The position numbers and the translations under genes were made by a program. 64,000 bases of DNA, from NCBI GenBank assembly GCA_030614005.1, contig JAUWKS010000012.1, positions 1-64,000 on the forward strand, read 5' to 3'. This document shows positions 61,881 through 64,000 of this stretch, in pieces. Every line of letters starts with the position of its first letter. Position 1 is the stretch's first letter. The notes beneath the pieces are model-generated. The model searched no databases. It was not told where the DNA came from and worked only from the letters and a program-made list of their open reading frames with translations. This DNA comes from Candidatus Heimdallarchaeota archaeon. GTDB lineage: Archaea > Asgardarchaeota > Heimdallarchaeia > JABLTI01.

Positions 61881-62786
61881 ATGAGCAAAAAAAACGAGTT
61901 AGATAACAATCCACATCAAGAGGAAATTTCTAACTCAGAAGAAGAAATTATCTATACTGCTCTAGGTAGTCAAATTAGAAGAGACATTCTTTCTTTTATT
62001 AACAAAAATCAAATCGTAGGTTTTAATGAATTGAAAAAGGAATTCAGATCCCTCAAAGTTGGTTCACTGTATCATCAACTAAATACATTGAAGGACCTTC
62101 TGACACAAGATGCCAATAAAAAATATCTTTTATCAAATCTTGGGAAAGTTGCTCATAATTTAATGATTTTAAACAAAGATCATATTGAAGCATCAAATGT
62201 AAAACTCATTACAAAAAAGGGCAAAGGCAATTCACTTACCAATAAGTCTCTTGAGATAATTACCTCTTTCTTTCTTCCAAGAAGGATTTTTCAGCATTTG
62301 GCGTCAGAACCTCTTAGAACATTTTTTGAGGGGGCAATCATTATTGGTGCGATGCTATTCTTTGCAATTGATAGTCAATTAGTTTTAATTGGATTTTATC
62401 CTCTTGATGTTGAGGAATGGTATTTTTCTGTAATAGGCATAATAGGTTTGTGGATTTTTCTTGCATTGATTACTGAATTGCTTTATGCTTTGTTCTACAA
62501 ACGTAAGTATAATCCTGTAAAATTAATAGCAATTGTTCCTTTTATTTTACTTCCTAGTATGATCGCACTATTTTTCATTTGGCTTCAGACAAAAGTAGCT
62601 GCTACTTTTCTTTTCTTAGATGGTCAAATATTAATTGTTTTAGGACAAATTTGGGCTCTTCCATTGATGACCACAGCTGTTAGTCAATCAAAAGAGCTAA
62701 CAATGAGTAGGTCAAGCTTGGTAGTGTTATTTACATTTTACCTTGCATATGCAATCTCCTTTGTTTTTATGGGTATCAATCAGTAA
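61881..62786 (+). CDS. ArsR-like winged-helix protein with membrane domain
   Basis: 301 residues. Residues about 20-95 form a winged helix (IIYTALGSQIRRDILSFINKNQIVGFNELKKEF...GSLYHQLNTLKDLLTQD), and about 145-300 contain four hydrophobic helices. A membrane-tethered transcription regulator is likely. 27 bp downstream of the longin protein and probably in its operon. Confidence 0.75.
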   Translation: MSKKNELDNNPHQEEISNSEEEIIYTALGSQIRRDILSFINKNQIVGFNELKKEFRSLKVGSLYHQLNTLKDLLTQDANKKYLLSNLGKVAHNLMILNKDHIEASNVKLITKKGKGNSLTNKSLEIITSFFLPRRIFQHLASEPLRTFFEGAIIIGAMLFFAIDSQLVLIGFYPLDVEEWYFSVIGIIGLWIFLALITELLYALFYKRKYNPVKLIAIVPFILLPSMIALFFIWLQTKVAATFLFLDGQILIVLGQIWALPLMTTAVSQSKELTMSRSSLVVLFTFYLAYAISFVFMGINQ

Positions 62787-62810
62787 ATAACCATTTTTTC
62801 TCAAACTGTA

Positions 62811-63572
62811 TTATGAGGCATCTTTCTTTGAAATGGTTTTAGAAGATTTCTTAGAAGAAGATTTAGCACTAGTAGCTTTTTTAGGAGCAGATTTCTTTTT
62901 GGTTGTTTTTTTAGTTGCCGGTTTTTTTGTAGAAGTTTTCTTGGGTTTTTGTTTACTTTTGAGGTGTTCAGATAAAACTTGATAGACCCATTGACCTTCT
63001 GCATAACCGGTCCATCGACCTGGAACAATACCAACATGAACTAAATCCTGAGTTAACCAATAAGCTTCTCCTTCAGTTACCTCTAAGGCTTCTTGAATTT
63101 CAAGAAGATGAACAAAATCTTTTCCATCCAAAAAAATAACTGCTTTCTTTACGAGGTCGGGATTCCATCGTTCTAAAATGGTTGTTTCTTTTTCGTCTTC
63201 TTCAAGTTCTGCTTTTTTCTTCTTCTTCTTCTTCTTCTTCTTCCTTTTGCTCTTTGGTTTCTCAACAGGTTCCTCAGAAATCTCTCCGGATTGGATTTTC
63301 TTTATTTCGTTTATAAAAGCACTAATTATTTCTGGGTTTTCTAAATATGATACAAGAAAAGTGCCGGCAAATTCCTTCTTATTGAAATCAGCTGTTTGTT
63401 GCAAAAGATATTCTCGTTGTTTTTTACGTGCTTCACGGGGGATAACTAAACGAATCATTTCTTCTTTTTCATCAAGAATCATACCAACTTGTGATTCCAA
63501 TAATTCATCCGGAGAACATTCAACGAGTTTTCTACCAACCAAAGAATAGACTTTCAAGAGCTTTCCATCCAA
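62811..63572 (-). CDS. Lysine-rich protein with histone H1-like tail
   Basis: 253 residues. An N-terminal domain (about 1-95) is separated by a poly-Lys tract (encoded by a CTT repeat on the plus strand near 63216-63240) from a winged-helix-like domain (about 130-205: FVHLLEIQEALEVTEGEAYWLTQDLVHVGIVPG). The C-terminal 45 residues are Lys/Ala/Ser/Thr-rich (KKPATKKTTKKKSAPKKA), like histone H1 or HupB tails. Likely DNA or RNA binding. Confidence 0.65.
   Translation of the reverse strand: MDGKLLKVYSLVGRKLVECSPDELLESQVGMILDEKEEMIRLVIPREARKKQREYLLQQTADFNKKEFAGTFLVSYLENPEIISAFINEIKKIQSGEISEEPVEKPKSKRKKKKKKKKKKAELEEDEKETTILERWNPDLVKKAVIFLDGKDFVHLLEIQEALEVTEGEAYWLTQDLVHVGIVPGRWTGYAEGQWVYQVLSEHLKSKQKPKKTSTKKPATKKTTKKKSAPKKATSAKSSSKKSSKTISKKDAS
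63216..63245 (+). repeat. CTT trinucleotide tract
   Basis: About eight CTT units in the coding sequence of the lysine-rich gene (reads as poly-Lys on the minus strand); prone to length change. Confidence 0.8.
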
Positions 63573-63692
63573 TTTCTATGCATAAATATTAAACATTTAC
63601 TAAAATAATAGTTTCGCTATTGGTAAGTATTGAGTTGTTTTTATACTTTTTACAATATACTAAGGTACAGAAGAGAGCTTGTGATTAGAAAA

Positions 63693-63917
63693 ATGACTAC
63701 TGACCCCACTTCCGAAAAGAAAAGTAAAATTAATTCAATTGAGAAAGAAGAGCATTCTAAAGATATAATTGCACCTCAATGTCCACACTGTTCAAGCGAG
63801 AATGTTTATGGTATAAGCAGAGTAGTTGGTTATTTCTCAGTTATTGATAATTGGAATAATAGCAAAAAATCCGAACTAAAACGAAGGCAAAAGGGCAATT
63901 ATTGGTCAAAGGAATAG
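63693..63917 (+). CDS. Small NrdD-like zinc-ribbon protein
   Basis: 74 residues from ATG 63693 (a GTG at 63681 is possible). After a charged N-terminus, APQCPHCSSENVYGISRVVGYFSVIDNWNNSK resembles the C-terminal zinc-finger and glycyl-loop region of anaerobic ribonucleotide reductase (CPxC, RVxGY, WNxGK). The large catalytic domain and the glycyl-radical motif are absent. It could be a stand-alone zinc protein derived from NrdD. Confidence 0.6.
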   Translation: MTTDPTSEKKSKINSIEKEEHSKDIIAPQCPHCSSENVYGISRVVGYFSVIDNWNNSKKSELKRRQKGNYWSKE

Positions 63918-64000
63918 ATAGAAAATGCATCTATTTAATAAAAATGATCTATTTTTGCTAATTTAGAAATCCTTAAAACAGCTCTTCTGCCTAAGTTAAA

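Noticed and set aside
63178..63549. Plus-strand ORF rich in Phe and Ser opposite the lysine-rich gene
   Set aside because: Antisense shadow of the poly-Lys and Glu-rich coding sequence.

Overview
The window looks like a chromosomal segment of an Asgard archaeon, probably Heimdallarchaeia-like (the lineage is inference). It is AT-rich with densely packed genes. Archaeal signatures include an RPA-type OB-fold protein, endonuclease Q, a Trm5/Taw2-type methyltransferase, a PIP-box DinB polymerase, methenyl-H4MPT cyclohydrolase, a PUA-domain protein, an intron-containing tRNA and the rare type-2 seryl-tRNA synthetase. Asgard-like signatures are longin/roadblock-type domain proteins, one of them a membrane protein, and an Arf/Rag-like small GTPase with a proline-rich linker. 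No rRNA gene and no CRISPR array were seen.

Region 1-34534 is ordinary chromosome. It starts with a partial HAD hydrolase and a YdjM-like membrane hydrolase. An exported redox cluster follows (TlpA-like thioredoxin, thioredoxin-CcdA fusion, Ig-like protein, 2310-5749). Then come OsmC, an OB-fold protein, FeoA, GH57, a UDP-sugar dehydrogenase/Mch pair, SerRS2, a hydrogenase-maturation protease overlapping a Taw2-like methyltransferase, DinB, Lhr helicase, EngB, a radical SAM enzyme, a GlpC/GlcD oxidase pair, a triple longin/roadblock-like protein and EndoQ. Two genes are interrupted: a methyltransferase by a frameshift in a poly-A run (19195-19972), and an exported protein by an in-frame TAG (26822-26824).

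Region 34604-59164 is a composite island. It begins at an intact tRNA-Ala(UGC) gene whose 3' end (T-arm, acceptor 3' strand and CCA, about 31-33 bp) recurs four more times in the same orientation, at about 51074, 54648, 57390 and 58415, with a possible decayed sixth copy at 59151. The repeats delimit cassettes of about 16.4, 3.6, 2.7, 1.0 and 0.7 kb. The first holds a six-gene operon (winged-helix protein, degenerate helicase with zinc-finger-like cysteines, Cas1-family protein with the catalytic E/H/D set, small winged-helix protein, SF2 helicase, metallophosphoesterase). It also holds a 63-nt candidate structured RNA, a LAGLIDADG/XRE protein, a HEAT-like protein, a protein with two nuclease-like motifs, an AbrB protein and an MmeI-like restriction-modification enzyme. 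The second holds a truncated copy of the same metallophosphoesterase beside its own tRNA repeat, plus a secreted caspase-like protease and an SBBP propeller protein. The third holds a UvrD helicase with an embedded nuclease-like domain. The fourth and fifth hold toxin-antitoxin pairs (DUF5615/DUF433 and VapBC).

My main hypothesis is that the Cas1-like protein is the integrase of a mobile element that inserts repeatedly at the palindromic 3' end of tRNA-Ala. This would build a CRISPR-like repeat/cargo array at kilobase scale, related in logic to casposons but with no PolB gene visible. No tyrosine or serine recombinase was recognised in the island. An older recombinase-driven origin whose integrase gene has been lost remains possible.

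Region 59244-64000 returns to chromosome: the small GTPase, a longin-domain membrane protein, an HTH membrane protein, a lysine-rich winged-helix-like protein with a histone-H1-like tail, and a small NrdD-like zinc-ribbon protein.
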